A stretch of DNA of 64,000 nt from Streptomyces radicis (GCF_003626575.1 NZ_RBDY01000001.1:496001-560000), one strand, 5' to 3'. Numbered from the stretch's first letter, positions 9,075 through 17,821 are shown. The notes: generated from the letters alone by a model not told the origin. Numbers and translations are program-made.

Positions 9075-9173
9075 ATGGACGATTTCCTGGATGACGTGGT
9101 GGACGAGGCCCTCGACGAGACCGAGGACGCGCTCGAGGACGTCGGCGTCGACGTGGAGATCGACGGCGACTGA
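9075..9173 (+). CDS. 32-residue highly acidic microprotein
   Basis: A short gene with a clean GAGGGAG ribosome site seven bases before ATG 9075. The 32 residues include 16 Asp/Glu and no Lys or Arg; the middle reads DEALDETEDALEDVG. Strong codon bias (third positions C/G) and the good ribosome site argue that it is translated. It stands alone on the plus strand between two minus-strand genes. The heptad-like spacing of Leu/Val with acidic residues suggests one amphipathic helix. Function unknown; a nucleic-acid-mimic or metal-binding role would be guesswork. Confidence 0.6.
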   Translation: MDDFLDDVVDEALDETEDALEDVGVDVEIDGD

Positions 9174-9230
9174 ACGGGGGGCCGGGCGCCGTCCAGGCGG
9201 TCCACCGTCACGACAGCGTCCGCTCCCGGC

Positions 9231-9266
9231 CCGAGCCGCCCAGGGCCCGAGCCGCCCAGGGCCTTG
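9231..9266. repeat. Short tandem repeat, 16-bp units
   Basis: GCCCGAGCCGCCCAGG occurs twice back to back, with a third degraded copy (CCTTGAGCCGCCG), in the space before the convergent gene end at 9286. Confidence 0.6.
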
Positions 9267-9285
9267 AGCCGCCGCGTCCTGCCGT

Positions 9286-10143
9286 TCAGGACGCGATGCA
9301 CTCCTCGAGGCGCGCCGCGAGGTCAGGATCGGGTCTCGGTATGTCGCCGAAGTGCGGGTCGTGGTCGCCCGGCAGGCGTTGGACCACCTCCGTCAGCGCC
9401 TCGCACGGCGGCGCGCTGCGGGCGCAAGGCTCGTCGTCCGTGTCGGCCCCCAACGACGAGACGGTGCGCAGCAGCATGGACTCCACGGTGGTGAACCCCC
9501 GGTGGTACAGGCACGGTTGCTCCCACGCGTAGAAGCCGCGCCGGGGCGCGTCGGGGAGCGCTCGGCGCCGGAGCGACCTGCGGTGGTCGAGGACCTCGAG
9601 CTCCGTGGCCTGCCGCGCCCAGTGGTCCGCGTCGCGCGTCTCGCCGCGCTGGAGGTGCATCAGATACAGGCAGAGCGCCGCCGTCGACTTGCCCGCGCCC
9701 GCGCTGAACTGCCACCAGAACTGCGCCCCGTCCGGCCGGTCGGCCAGGTGCAGCAGGCAGGCGAAGATGAGCGCGCCCTCGGGCGCGAGACGTGTGGAGC
9801 GGGCGAGTTCGGCGATGTCGGCGGGCGCGTGGGACGTGCTGATGACCATGCGGGACAGCTCGCTGAGGTCCTGCGCCGACTGTTCGAGCAGGGCGACGGG
9901 CAGCCGGTCCCTGGCGACCTCGGGGCGCGGCCGGGTGGCCGCCCCGGTCAGGGCGCGGGCGTGGTCGTCGCGCGTGAGGACCTCCTGCCAGAGGGTCTCG
10001 GCGAGGTCCTGCTCGATGCGGCGGCGCGACGCGGCGATCTCGTCCGCCGCGTCGGCGTGCGCCGGGTCGGGGGTGGGGAACGGCACGGCCGCGTCGGCGA
10101 GGTAGGCGTCGACGCCCTCGGGCGCGATGCTCTCGGGCGTCAT
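9286..10143 (-). CDS. Hypothetical protein coupled to the sigma-factor-like gene
   Basis: A 285-residue soluble protein I cannot assign. It is Ala/Arg-rich and mostly helical, with a central segment ALIFACLLHLADRPDGAQFW then WQFSAGAGKSTAALCLYLMH. The GAGKSTA string resembles a P-loop but lacks a preceding hydrophobic strand ending in GxxxxGK[ST], so ATP binding is doubtful. Its start at 10143 follows the sigma-like gene stop by one base and has AAGGAAG inside that gene's 3' end, so the two are translated as a unit. By position it could be the partner or a target of that regulator. Usual anti-sigma zinc motifs and membrane segments are absent. Confidence 0.7.
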   Translation of the reverse strand: MTPESIAPEGVDAYLADAAVPFPTPDPAHADAADEIAASRRRIEQDLAETLWQEVLTRDDHARALTGAATRPRPEVARDRLPVALLEQSAQDLSELSRMVISTSHAPADIAELARSTRLAPEGALIFACLLHLADRPDGAQFWWQFSAGAGKSTAALCLYLMHLQRGETRDADHWARQATELEVLDHRRSLRRRALPDAPRRGFYAWEQPCLYHRGFTTVESMLLRTVSSLGADTDDEPCARSAPPCEALTEVVQRLPGDHDPHFGDIPRPDPDLAARLEECIAS

Positions 10144-10144
10144 G

Positions 10145-10732
10145 TCAGTCTTCCTTGTCGTCATGATCGGCGTCGAAGCTCACCCCGAGGTCGTTGGCCA
10201 GCTTGAGGCGGGCCACCTTCCGGTGGGAGCGGACGGTGGGCAGGGCGATGCCCATGATGTCCGCCACCTGCCGAGGGGTGTGGCCGAGGACGTACTGGAG
10301 GACGATCACGTCGTACTGGCGCTCGGGCAGCCGGGCGATCGCCGCGTACAGCCCGAGGCCGGACTCCAGGACGGCGAAGCGGTCGCGGAAGACCTCGAGG
10401 ACCACGCGGCGGAACGCGGCGGTCTCGGGTAACGCGGGTCTGCGGCCCTCCGCCTTCAGCCGTTGGGCGATGGCGAGCCGCAGGACGGCCCACGCGGTGG
10501 CCTCGGGGGCCTCCTCCCGCATCAGCTCGTGCCAGCTGATCGCCAGGTCGTTCATCACCTGGTGCACCAGCTTGCCCGCCGCTCCCGCGTCGCCGAGCTG
10601 GAGCTCCGCATAGCCCTTGTAGATCCGGTAGTTCTGCTCGTGGAACGCCCAGAACGCGGTCGGCAGCCAGCGGTGGGCCAGCTCGCGGACGGCCTGGTCG
10701 GCGCCGGGCGGCACATCGGGGACGAGGCTCAC
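10145..10732 (-). CDS. RNA polymerase sigma-70/ECF-like factor
   Basis: A 195-residue protein with two-domain ECF sigma layout. Residues about 25-90 (AFWAFHEQNYRIYKGYAELQ, then GDAGAAGKLVHQVMNDL) correspond to a divergent region 2. Residues about 130-185 (LPERQYDVIVLQYVLGHTP and ADIMGIALPTVRSHRKVARL) are a convincing region 4 helix-turn-helix. Region 2 keeps the GDAGAA core but lacks the strong DxxQxxF motif, so it could have special promoter use or act as a DNA-binding regulator without polymerase contact. It leads a two-gene unit with the 9286-10143 gene and is divergent from the FAD oxidoreductase. Confidence 0.8.
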   Translation of the reverse strand: MSLVPDVPPGADQAVRELAHRWLPTAFWAFHEQNYRIYKGYAELQLGDAGAAGKLVHQVMNDLAISWHELMREEAPEATAWAVLRLAIAQRLKAEGRRPALPETAAFRRVVLEVFRDRFAVLESGLGLYAAIARLPERQYDVIVLQYVLGHTPRQVADIMGIALPTVRSHRKVARLKLANDLGVSFDADHDDKED

Positions 10733-11325
10733 GCCTGATCACTCTCCCCTTCGCGCGCGAGGCGACCCGGGGCAGGCGGCACTTGCCCGATGGACCCGGG
10801 GCGCGGCGGCGCGCCGGTCACAGCGTCGTGGCTCACGTGGAGGAATCCTTCCCTTGGGCGACCCCCGGGGAGTGCCCCGTCCCTGGACGGGGCGAGGGGG
10901 ACCGCGCTGGCGAGCTGAACAGCCCTTGGTCATCAGCCAATCGAAAAAATTTGCCGAGCGTTGACGCGGCCGACCCGGAAATTTCCTGGCCCATGCCCCG
11001 GGGAAACGCGGCAAACGCCGCCCCCGCGCGGCGCGCGCCCACCGCGCCGCCCGGCCACGGGCCCGCTCTACGCGCCTCCATCAGCAAGGGCGTTCGCACG
11101 CCGCACGTGCATACGCGGACATGCCAGGAAGGGGGGCACATCCCGCGCAAACGCCACCGGGCCCCGCGATGTGACGGACGCCATAGCGCGGGGTCGGAGG
11201 AGCCGCGTGGCGAGATCCGGACGCGCGCCGTCGTGCGGGCGCGGCGCCGTCGCTACGATCGCGGCGTTCCAGGCATGGGGCTCGTGGCGCGCCGCCGGGG
11301 CGCGGGCGCCGACGAAAGGGGAGGC
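10733..11325. other. 593-bp divergent intergenic region without a recognisable gene
   Basis: Separates the minus-strand sigma-like gene from the plus-strand FAD enzyme. It holds a 9-bp inverted repeat with a 2-base centre at 10874-10893 (GCCCCGTCC...GGACGGGGC), an unusual AT-rich patch at 10935-10955 (AATCGAAAAAATTTGCC), a TTGACG at 10961-10966 and a GGAAATTTCC palindrome at 10977-10986. These are plausible promoter or operator parts, but no pairing is convincing. Confidence 0.5.
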
Positions 11326-12849
11326 ATGGCGGAACAGCCGGAGCGGACAACGGAGTTGGGCACCGGAGCGGCGCGCGCGGCGGTGGCGTTCGACCCGCTG
11401 GCGCGGGTGTGGCTGACGGAGGCCGAGGTGGGGTCGTCGCGGCCCGACCTGGCGTATGTGCCGCGCCTGGACGGCTCGCTGCGCGTGGACCTGGGGTCGC
11501 TCGCCGACGACGGGGACGACTTCGGGCACATCGTGCACCACCCCCCGGGAAGCGTGCTGCGGACCGGGTCCGTGGACGACATCGCGGCGATGATCAGGTT
11601 CTGCGACGCCCACCACATCGAGGTGGCCGCCCGCGGCCAGGGGCACGCGACATTCGGGCAGGCGCAGGTGGCCGGTGGCCTGGTGATCGAGACCGAGCCG
11701 CTGAGCCGGATCGGGCCCGTGGGGGAGCGGGAGGTCACGGTGGGGGCGGGGGCGGTGTGGAGCGCGGTGGTGAAGGAGACGCTCAGGCACGGGCTGACAC
11801 CGCCGGTCTTCACGGACTACCTGGAGCTCTCGGTGGGCGGCACGCTCTCGGTCGGCGGACTCGGCGGCCAGGCGCGCCTGTTCGGCGCCCAGGTCGACAA
11901 CGTCATCGCCCTCGAGGTCGTCACCGGGGCGGGGGAGGTCGTCAGCTGCTCGCCGACCCGGCGACCCGACCTCTTCCGGGCGGTGCTCGCCGGGCTCGGC
12001 CAGTGCGCGGTCATCGTCTCGGCGACGCTGCGGCTGATCTCCGCGCCCGCGACCGTACGGCGCTACCAGCTGTCGTACTCGGACCTGGAGACGTTCCTCG
12101 ACGACCAGCGGAGGCTCGCCGAGACGGGCCCTTTCACCTATGTCGAGGGCACGGCCGAGCAGGACGAGAACGGCGCGTACACGTCGTTCGTGATCGAGGC
12201 CGTCGCCTACGGGCCGCCCGCCGGGTCCACCGGGACCGTTCCGGATGAGGACGTGGCCGAGGCCGAGGATGTGGCCGAGGATGTGGCCGAGGCGCTGCGC
12301 GGCCTGGGGTACGACGGGTCGGGGCCGATCGTCGCCGAGGCGCTCGGGTACTTCGACTTCCTCAACCGCCTGGCCTCCGGCGTGGCCGACCTCAAGAACG
12401 CCGGCTACTGGACCTGGGCCCACCCCTGGCTGAATCTCGTGCTCCCCGGCGACCGCGCCGCCGAGCTGGCCCGCACCCTGCTCGACGGGATCGCGGGGCA
12501 GGACGTCGGCCCCGGCGGCGTCGTGCTGCTCTACCCGCTGGTCCGCCGACGCCTGCACACCCCGCTGCTGCGGGTCCCCGACGACCCGGTGCCCTCCCTG
12601 ATGGCCGTCCTGTGGACGCTCGACCCCGCGGACCCCGCGGCGATCAGCGCCCGAACGGCCGCCAACCGCGCGGCGTTCGAGACCGTACGCGCCGCGGGCG
12701 GCACCCAGTACCCCGTGGGGGCCGTCCCGATGACCGCCGCCGACTGGCGCGGCCAGTACGGCAAGGAGTGGGAGGAGTTCGCCGCGGCCAAGCGCCGTTA
12801 CGACCCCCATGGCCTGCTCGCCCCCGGCCAGCACATCTTCACCGCCTGA
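11326..12849 (+). CDS. Cytokinin dehydrogenase-like FAD-linked oxidoreductase
   Basis: A 507-residue VAO/PCMH-fold flavoprotein. The FAD domain carries RGQGHATFG with His107 at the position that binds FAD covalently in cytokinin dehydrogenases and other berberine-bridge-like enzymes. LSVGGTLSVGGLGGQARLFG is the second FAD-binding loop. The C-terminus KRRYDPHGLLAPGQHIF matches the family. There is no signal peptide, so it is probably cytosolic, unlike plant enzymes. The start at 11326 has AAAGGGGAGG upstream; the frame is open further upstream but without protein-like sequence. A short coding repeat (EDVAEDVAEAL, near 12250-12295) has expanded a surface loop. The amine or alcohol substrate is not determined. 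Confidence 0.87.
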   Translation: MAEQPERTTELGTGAARAAVAFDPLARVWLTEAEVGSSRPDLAYVPRLDGSLRVDLGSLADDGDDFGHIVHHPPGSVLRTGSVDDIAAMIRFCDAHHIEVAARGQGHATFGQAQVAGGLVIETEPLSRIGPVGEREVTVGAGAVWSAVVKETLRHGLTPPVFTDYLELSVGGTLSVGGLGGQARLFGAQVDNVIALEVVTGAGEVVSCSPTRRPDLFRAVLAGLGQCAVIVSATLRLISAPATVRRYQLSYSDLETFLDDQRRLAETGPFTYVEGTAEQDENGAYTSFVIEAVAYGPPAGSTGTVPDEDVAEAEDVAEDVAEALRGLGYDGSGPIVAEALGYFDFLNRLASGVADLKNAGYWTWAHPWLNLVLPGDRAAELARTLLDGIAGQDVGPGGVVLLYPLVRRRLHTPLLRVPDDPVPSLMAVLWTLDPADPAAISARTAANRAAFETVRAAGGTQYPVGAVPMTAADWRGQYGKEWEEFAAAKRRYDPHGLLAPGQHIFTA

Positions 12850-12916
12850 GCGGGCCGTCGCACGGCCTTCCGGCCGGTGCGAGGGCCTCCCCACGATCGC
12901 GGCGGAGCGGGGAGAA

Positions 12917-12927
12917 AGATCCGATGT
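12917..12927. promoter_or_regulatory. Probable operator of the GntR regulator (autoregulatory copy)
   Basis: AGATCCGATGT differs from ACATCCGATGT (the complement of the palindrome in the two target promoters at 13782 and 15466) at one position. It lies about 35 bases before the regulator's own start. Confidence 0.55.
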
Positions 12928-12961
12928 ACTCTGCTGGGGCATCGACGTGGGGAGGAACGCG

Positions 12962-13645
12962 ATGTCCGTGACCGACGACGCCATCGAGGCGATCAAGCAG
13001 ATGATCGTGGACGGCGAGCTGCGGCCGGGCGACCGCCTCCCCAGGGAGCCGGACCTCGCCGAGCGGCTCGGCCTGTCGCGCAACTCGCTGCGCGAGGCCG
13101 TGCGCGCGCTCTCGCTCATCCACGTCCTCGACGTGCGGCGCGGCGACGGCACGTATGTGACGAGCCTCGAGCCCTCGTTGCTGATGGACGCGATGGGCTT
13201 CGTCGTCGACTTCCACCGCGACGACACCGTGCTCCAGCTCCTCGAGACCCGGCGCATCATCGAGCCCGCCGCCACCGAGCTGGCCGCCCTCAAGATGCCC
13301 ATGGCCGACATCGACGCCCTCGCCGGGCTGCTCGACTCGCTCGGCGAGGCCCCCACCGTCGACCAACTGGTGGAGAACGACCTGGAGTTCCACCGGCGGA
13401 TCGCCGCGGGCTCGGGCAACGCCATGCTGGCCTCGCTGGTGGAGACCCTGTCGGGCCGCACGCAGCGCGCCCGCACATGGCGCGGGCTGACCCAGGAGGG
13501 CGCGGTGGCGCGCACGCTCGCCGAGCACCGCGCCATCGTGCAGGCGCTCGCCGGGCGCCAGGCCGACATCGCCCGCGCCACGGCCACCGTGCACGTCGCG
13601 GGCGTCGAGCAGTGGCTCCGCCAGACCCTCGTCGAACGGCGCTGA
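12962..13645 (+). CDS. GntR/FadR-family regulator of the fucose genes
   Basis: A 227-residue regulator. The N-terminal winged helix-turn-helix ([36 protein letters not shown]) is followed by an all-helical FCD effector domain (about 80-220; [39 protein letters not shown]) with conserved Asp and His residues that hold a metal and an acid ligand in FadR-type regulators. A strong GGGGAGG precedes ATG 12962. The ligand is probably an intermediate such as L-fuconate or its keto-deoxy product (inference from neighbours and from the shared palindrome in the two downstream promoters). Confidence 0.9.
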   Translation: MSVTDDAIEAIKQMIVDGELRPGDRLPREPDLAERLGLSRNSLREAVRALSLIHVLDVRRGDGTYVTSLEPSLLMDAMGFVVDFHRDDTVLQLLETRRIIEPAATELAALKMPMADIDALAGLLDSLGEAPTVDQLVENDLEFHRRIAAGSGNAMLASLVETLSGRTQRARTWRGLTQEGAVARTLAEHRAIVQALAGRQADIARATATVHVAGVEQWLRQTLVERR

Positions 13646-13769
13646 GCCGCCGCATCGGGCGCACCCCCCACCAACACCCCCGATTGATCGGGTCTCTTGG
13701 CCGGTCGGGGCGAGGCGTTGCGGCGACATGGGTGGCGACATGGCGGGAATCCGCCGGTTTCGCGCAGTC

Positions 13770-13799
13770 TTGACGCTCGATACATCGGATGTCTATTGT
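13770..13799 (+). promoter_or_regulatory. Promoter with palindromic operator in its spacer (fuconate dehydratase)
   Basis: TTGACG at 13770-13775 and TATTGT at 13794-13799 are 18 bases apart. The perfect palindrome ACATCGGATGT occupies 13782-13792 inside the spacer, so a bound repressor would block polymerase. The same arrangement recurs at 15454-15483. Confidence 0.75.
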
Positions 13800-13850
13800 C
13801 GCCGGAAGCCTAGCTCGTTCAAGGCCCAGCTCGTTCAAGGGAGTGTGTCC

Positions 13851-15128
13851 GTGGCTCGCTTTATCGACATACAGACGCACGACGTGCGGTTCCCCACCTC
13901 GCGGACGCTGGACGGCTCCGACGCCATGAACCCCGACCCCGACTACTCGGCCGCCTATGTGCGGCTGCTCACCGACGCGGGCGACGGCATCGAGGGCCAT
14001 GGGTTCGTCTTCACGATCGGGCGGGGCAACGATGTGCAGGTAGCCGCCCTGCGCGCGCTCGAGGACCACGTGCTCGGGCGCGACGTCGAGGCGACCCTGG
14101 CGGATCTCGGCGGGATGTGGCGGGAGCTGGTGCACGACTCACAGCTGCGCTGGCTCGGCCCCGAGAAGGGGATCATGCACATGGCCATCGGCGCGGTCGT
14201 GAACGCGCTGTGGGACCTGCGCGCCAAGCGCGAGGGCACGCCCCTGTGGCGGCTGCTCGCGTCGCTCAGCCCCGAGGAGATCGTCGACCTCGTCGACTTC
14301 CGCTACCTCACCGACGCGCTGACCCGCGACGAGGCGCTCGACATCCTGCGCGCGTCCGAGGCGGGGCGCGCCGGGCGCGAGGCGCGGCTGCTGGCCGACG
14401 GCTACCCCGCGTACACGACCACGCCAGGCTGGCTCGGCTACGACGACGACAAGCTCGCCCGGCTGTGCCGCGAGGCGGTGGCCGAGGGGTTCGGGCAGAT
14501 CAAGCTCAAGGTGGGCGCCGACCTGGCCGACGACGTGCGCCGCCTCGCCCTCGCGCGCGACGTGTGCGGGCCCGACATCCGCATCGCCGTCGACGCCAAT
14601 CAACGCTGGGACGTGGCCGACGCGATCCGCTGGGTCGAGGCGCTGCGCCCGTTCGACCTCGCGTGGGTCGAGGAGCCCACCAGCCCCGACGACGTCGTGG
14701 GGCACGCCGCCATCGCCGAGGCGATCGCCCCGATCCCCGTCGCCACGGGCGAACACGCCCAGAACCGCGTGGTGTTCAAGCAGCTCCTCCAGACCCGCGG
14801 CGCGTCCGTGCTCCAGCTCGACGCCACGCGCGTCGCCGGGGTCAACGAGAACGTCGCGATCCTGCTGCTCGCCGCCAAGTTCGGCGTCAGGGTCTGCCCG
14901 CACGCGGGCGGCGTCGGGCTGTGCGAGGCGGTGCAGCACCTGGCGATGTTCGACTTCGTCGCGGTCTCGGGCACGGTCGAGGACCGCATGATCGAGTTCG
15001 TCGACCACCTGCACGAGCACTTCGTGACCCCGGTCGACGTGCGCGACGGACGGTACTTCGCGCCCGCGGCGCCGGGCGCGGGCACCGAGATGGTGGCCGC
15101 GTCGCTCGGCGAGTACGCCCACGGCTGA
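13851..15128 (+). CDS. fucD: L-fuconate dehydratase (enolase superfamily)
   Basis: A 425-residue enolase-superfamily acid-sugar dehydratase that should convert L-fuconate to 2-keto-3-deoxy-L-fuconate. The N-terminal [20 protein letters not shown] is characteristic of fuconate dehydratases. The barrel shows KLKVG (catalytic Lys near 219), metal ligands in VDANQRW (about 248), VEEPTSPDD (about 273) and GEHAQNR (about 300), and the catalytic His in CPHAGGVG (about 350). The GTG at 13851 is chosen because AAGGGAG lies seven bases before it; GTG 13845 is too close to that site. The leader contains a direct repeat AGCTCGTTCAAGG. Transcribed from the operator-bearing promoter just upstream. Confidence 0.93.
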   Translation: MARFIDIQTHDVRFPTSRTLDGSDAMNPDPDYSAAYVRLLTDAGDGIEGHGFVFTIGRGNDVQVAALRALEDHVLGRDVEATLADLGGMWRELVHDSQLRWLGPEKGIMHMAIGAVVNALWDLRAKREGTPLWRLLASLSPEEIVDLVDFRYLTDALTRDEALDILRASEAGRAGREARLLADGYPAYTTTPGWLGYDDDKLARLCREAVAEGFGQIKLKVGADLADDVRRLALARDVCGPDIRIAVDANQRWDVADAIRWVEALRPFDLAWVEEPTSPDDVVGHAAIAEAIAPIPVATGEHAQNRVVFKQLLQTRGASVLQLDATRVAGVNENVAILLLAAKFGVRVCPHAGGVGLCEAVQHLAMFDFVAVSGTVEDRMIEFVDHLHEHFVTPVDVRDGRYFAPAAPGAGTEMVAASLGEYAHG

Positions 15129-15208
15129 GGAGCGCGCACGCGCGGCGCTGCCGGTCGCCGACCTCGGCCGCTCCCCGTCGAGGTAGACGGTCAGTCGGCC
15201 CGCGGTGC

Positions 15209-15330
15209 TCAGGTGATCACCAGGTCGACGAAGCGCCCCCTCGGCAGCACCGCGGACGTCGTGACGCCCGTGCCCGCGCCGATGAACCGCACCTCGTCCG
15301 CGGGCGTCAGGTCGATCAGCACCCGCGGCC
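15209..15330 (-). pseudogene. 3' remnant of an unrecognised gene
   Basis: The minus strand encodes IDLTPADEVRFIGAGTGVTT, then SAVLPRGRFVDLVIT and a stop at 15209. The composition is protein-like, but there is no start and the frame is not supported further upstream. It lies between the dehydratase and the importer, where a fucose pathway would be expected to have a lactonase or dehydrogenase. I cannot name the family. Confidence 0.35.
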
Positions 15331-15453
15331 AAGACACCCGACCTCTGGCGCGGGGGCGCGAGCGGGCTCCTTTCCCGGCCTACACCCAGGACATCCAAGC
15401 TCTTCCTTGTCACGCTTCCGGCGAACGGAATAATTGCGGTTCTGTCCGATGCC

Positions 15454-15483
15454 TTGACGCGGCATACATCGGATGTTTTTATC
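15454..15483 (+). promoter_or_regulatory. Promoter with palindromic operator in its spacer (fucoside importer operon)
   Basis: TTGACG (15454-15459) and TTTATC (15478-15483) are 18 bases apart, with ACATCGGATGT at 15466-15476 between them. Composition, spacing and operator placement match the promoter at 13770, which marks both transcripts as targets of the same regulator. The leader before the binding-protein gene is about 125 bases. Confidence 0.75.
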
Positions 15484-15614
15484 GCGGCACCACGCGCTCA
15501 GGGGACCCCGGCGTCCCTGACCTCGCGCCCCGGCCGGCGACCCCCACGGAGCGGAAGCGCACCCACCCGTCCACACCGAGCAAGGCCGACATTCGCAACG
15601 AAGTGGAACATGCA

Positions 15615-16847
15615 ATGAGACGACGACTCATCCTGGGCGTCACTTCCGTCGCCACCACCACGGGGCTCGTGCTGACCGGATGTTCCTCCGGGACCAACGC
15701 CGCGAGCCAGAGCGAGGACAGCCTCGTCTGGTCGATGTGGATCTCGGGAGCCGAGGACAAGGCGGCGTGGCAGGAGGTCGCCGACGCCGTCAGCGAGAAC
15801 GGCGGCCCCGAGGTCACCATCCAGGGCTCCCCGTGGACCGACTACTGGACCAAGCTGCGCACCCAGCTCAGCGCGGGCGGCGCGCCCTGCATCGTCAGCG
15901 TCCAGAGCCTGCGCGCCGCCAACTACACGGATGTCCTGGTGCCGTTGGACTCCCTCGCCGAAGAGGCGGGCGTGGACCTCGCGGAGTTCGACGCGACGGC
16001 CCTCGACGGGATGAAGGTGGACGGCGAGTTGTACGCGCTGCCGTACGACACCGGCCCCGTCGTGATGTTCTACAACGAGGACCTCTTCGACGAGGTCGGC
16101 GCCGAGATACCCGGGCCCGGCTGGACCATGGACGAGTTCGAGGCCGCCGCCGCGCGGTTCGAGGAGGCGGGCACGCCCCTGCTGGCCTCCACGGTCGAGG
16201 ACATGTTCCTCGAGTCGCTGATCCTCGGCCACAACGGCGGCCGCGTCATCGACGAGGACGGCACGCTCGACGCCACCGACCCGACGTTCTCCGAAGGCCT
16301 CGACTGGATCGCCTCGCTCGTCGAGAGCGGCCAGGCCACCCAGGCCAGCGCCGAGGGCACCGCGGACGACAACGCCTATGTCAACCAGCAGGCCGGGATG
16401 TACGTCGACGGCCCCTGGTCGCTGCTCGCCCAGAAGGCCCGCGTCGACTTCACGCTCGGCGTCACGACCATCCCGGCGGGCGCCTCGGGGCCCTCGACGT
16501 TCTCCGCGGGCTCGGGATTCGGCATCTCCCAGGAGTGTGAGCACCCCGACCGGGCGTTCGAGGCCATCCGGACGATGACGAGCGAGCCCGTGCTGCGCTC
16601 GCTCGCCGAGCAGGGCAGGGCGTTCCCCGCGCGCACCGCCGTGCAGCAGGTCTGGTACGACAGCGCGGGCATCGAGGGCGCCCAGGAGGTGCTCACCGCG
16701 GCGCAGGAGGCGTCCGTGCCGCTGCCGGGCAACAGGCAGAGCGACCAGCTGGCGCAGCTCCTCACCCAGTACGCGGTCCAGGCCGTCAACGGGCAGCAGT
16801 CGGGCGCCGACACGATGGAGTCCATCGCGGGCCAGCTCGAGCAGTGA
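15615..16847 (+). CDS. Sugar ABC transporter substrate-binding lipoprotein
   Basis: A 410-residue extracellular solute-binding protein (family 1). The lipoprotein signal is clear: MRRR, a hydrophobic core, then VLTGCSSG with the modified Cys at about 22. The mature part has usual sugar-binder blocks (YALPYDTGPVVMFYNEDLF, NQQAGMYVDGPWSL, FPARTAVQ). First gene of the importer unit; neighbouring fucosidase and fuconate dehydratase suggest a fucoside or fucose ligand. The start is chosen at the lipoprotein signal; the ribosome site is weak. No importer ATPase is encoded nearby, so a shared MsiK-type ATPase is probably used, as in other Streptomyces sugar importers. Confidence 0.92.
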   Translation: MRRRLILGVTSVATTTGLVLTGCSSGTNAASQSEDSLVWSMWISGAEDKAAWQEVADAVSENGGPEVTIQGSPWTDYWTKLRTQLSAGGAPCIVSVQSLRAANYTDVLVPLDSLAEEAGVDLAEFDATALDGMKVDGELYALPYDTGPVVMFYNEDLFDEVGAEIPGPGWTMDEFEAAAARFEEAGTPLLASTVEDMFLESLILGHNGGRVIDEDGTLDATDPTFSEGLDWIASLVESGQATQASAEGTADDNAYVNQQAGMYVDGPWSLLAQKARVDFTLGVTTIPAGASGPSTFSAGSGFGISQECEHPDRAFEAIRTMTSEPVLRSLAEQGRAFPARTAVQQVWYDSAGIEGAQEVLTAAQEASVPLPGNRQSDQLAQLLTQYAVQAVNGQQSGADTMESIAGQLEQ

Positions 16848-17821
16848 GCGGTGATCATCAAGTGACGAGTGTGATCCCCCCGCGGCTCGACGAGCCCGCG
16901 CCCACCGCCTCACGCGAGGCGGTGGGCGCGAGCCCGGGCCCGGCGAAGCGGGAGCCGGGGCGGCGTTCGTGGTGGGGCGCGGTCTTCGCCGGGCCCCACG
17001 CGCTCGGCCTGGCGATCTTCACCGCGGTCCCCATCGTGGCGTCCCTGGTCGTGAGCTTCATGAGCTGGCCCATGGTCGGCGAACGCGGCTGGGTCGGCCT
17101 CGACAACTACGCCGACCTCTTCGGCGACCCGGTCTTCAGGACCGTCATCCTCAACACCGTCGGGTTCGTGCTCCTCTACGTACCGCTGAACCTCGTGATA
17201 TCCCTGGGCCTTGCCGCCTGGCTCACCCCGCGGATCCGGCACCGGCACGTCTTCAGGGTGCTGTTCTTCATCCCCACGGTGACGCCCATCGTCGCCAACG
17301 TCGTGGTCTGGCGCATGCTCTACGAGCCCGGCGGGTTCATCGACGCGACGCTCGAGTCGACCGTCGGCGTCCAGGCCCCCAACTTCCTGGTGGACGAGAA
17401 CTGGGCGATGCTCGCCATCGTCGCGATGAGCGTCTGGCAGGGCTTCGGCTACAACATGCTGCTGTTCTCGGCCGCGCTCGACGCGGTCCCCGACAACCTG
17501 ATCGAGGCCGCCGAGCTGGACGGCGCGAGCCCGTGGCAGACGTTCTGGCGCATCAAGTTCCCGGCGATCTCGCCCACGATCTTCTTCGGCACGATGATGA
17601 CGCTCATCACGTCGTTCCAGGTCTTCGCGCAGCCGTTCCTGCTGACCAAGGGCGGCCCGGGCACCTCGACCGAGACGCTGGTGCAGTACATCTACAACAC
17701 CGGGTTCCAGGTGCAGCAGCTCGGCCTCGCCTCGGCGGGGGCGTGGGTGCTCTTCGTGATCATCCTGGGCGTCACCGCCGTCCAGTTCCTCGGCCAGAAG
17801 CGGTGGGTGCACTATGACTAG
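16844..17821 (+). CDS. Sugar ABC transporter permease 1 (MalF type)
   Basis: A 325-residue inner-membrane permease with six predicted transmembrane helices (for example LAIFTAVPIVASLVVSFMS and the IPTVTPIVANVVV region). The cytosolic coupling EAA loop is EAAELDGASPWQTFWRIKFP (about 225). The GTG at 16844 overlaps the binding-protein stop; a second in-frame GTG at 16862 is also possible. The first 45 residues are cytosolic and Pro/Arg-rich, and their coding sequence contains a strong hairpin (16897-16930). Confidence 0.92.
   Translation: MSGDHQVTSVIPPRLDEPAPTASREAVGASPGPAKREPGRRSWWGAVFAGPHALGLAIFTAVPIVASLVVSFMSWPMVGERGWVGLDNYADLFGDPVFRTVILNTVGFVLLYVPLNLVISLGLAAWLTPRIRHRHVFRVLFFIPTVTPIVANVVVWRMLYEPGGFIDATLESTVGVQAPNFLVDENWAMLAIVAMSVWQGFGYNMLLFSAALDAVPDNLIEAAELDGASPWQTFWRIKFPAISPTIFFGTMMTLITSFQVFAQPFLLTKGGPGTSTETLVQYIYNTGFQVQQLGLASAGAWVLFVIILGVTAVQFLGQKRWVHYD
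16897..16930 (+). other. Perfect 14-bp stem-loop within the start of the permease gene
   Basis: CGCGCCCACCGCCT (16897-16910), loop CACGCG, exact complement (16917-16930). It sits 50 bases after the binding-protein stop, inside the poorly conserved N-terminal part of the permease gene. In other importers such a stem protects the upstream mRNA, so that the binding protein is made in excess over the permeases. Confidence 0.75.

Noticed and set aside
11068..13785. 905-codon minus-strand frame across the FAD oxidoreductase and GntR genes
   Set aside because: The plus-strand genes have full family signatures and ribosome sites; the antisense product is low-complexity.
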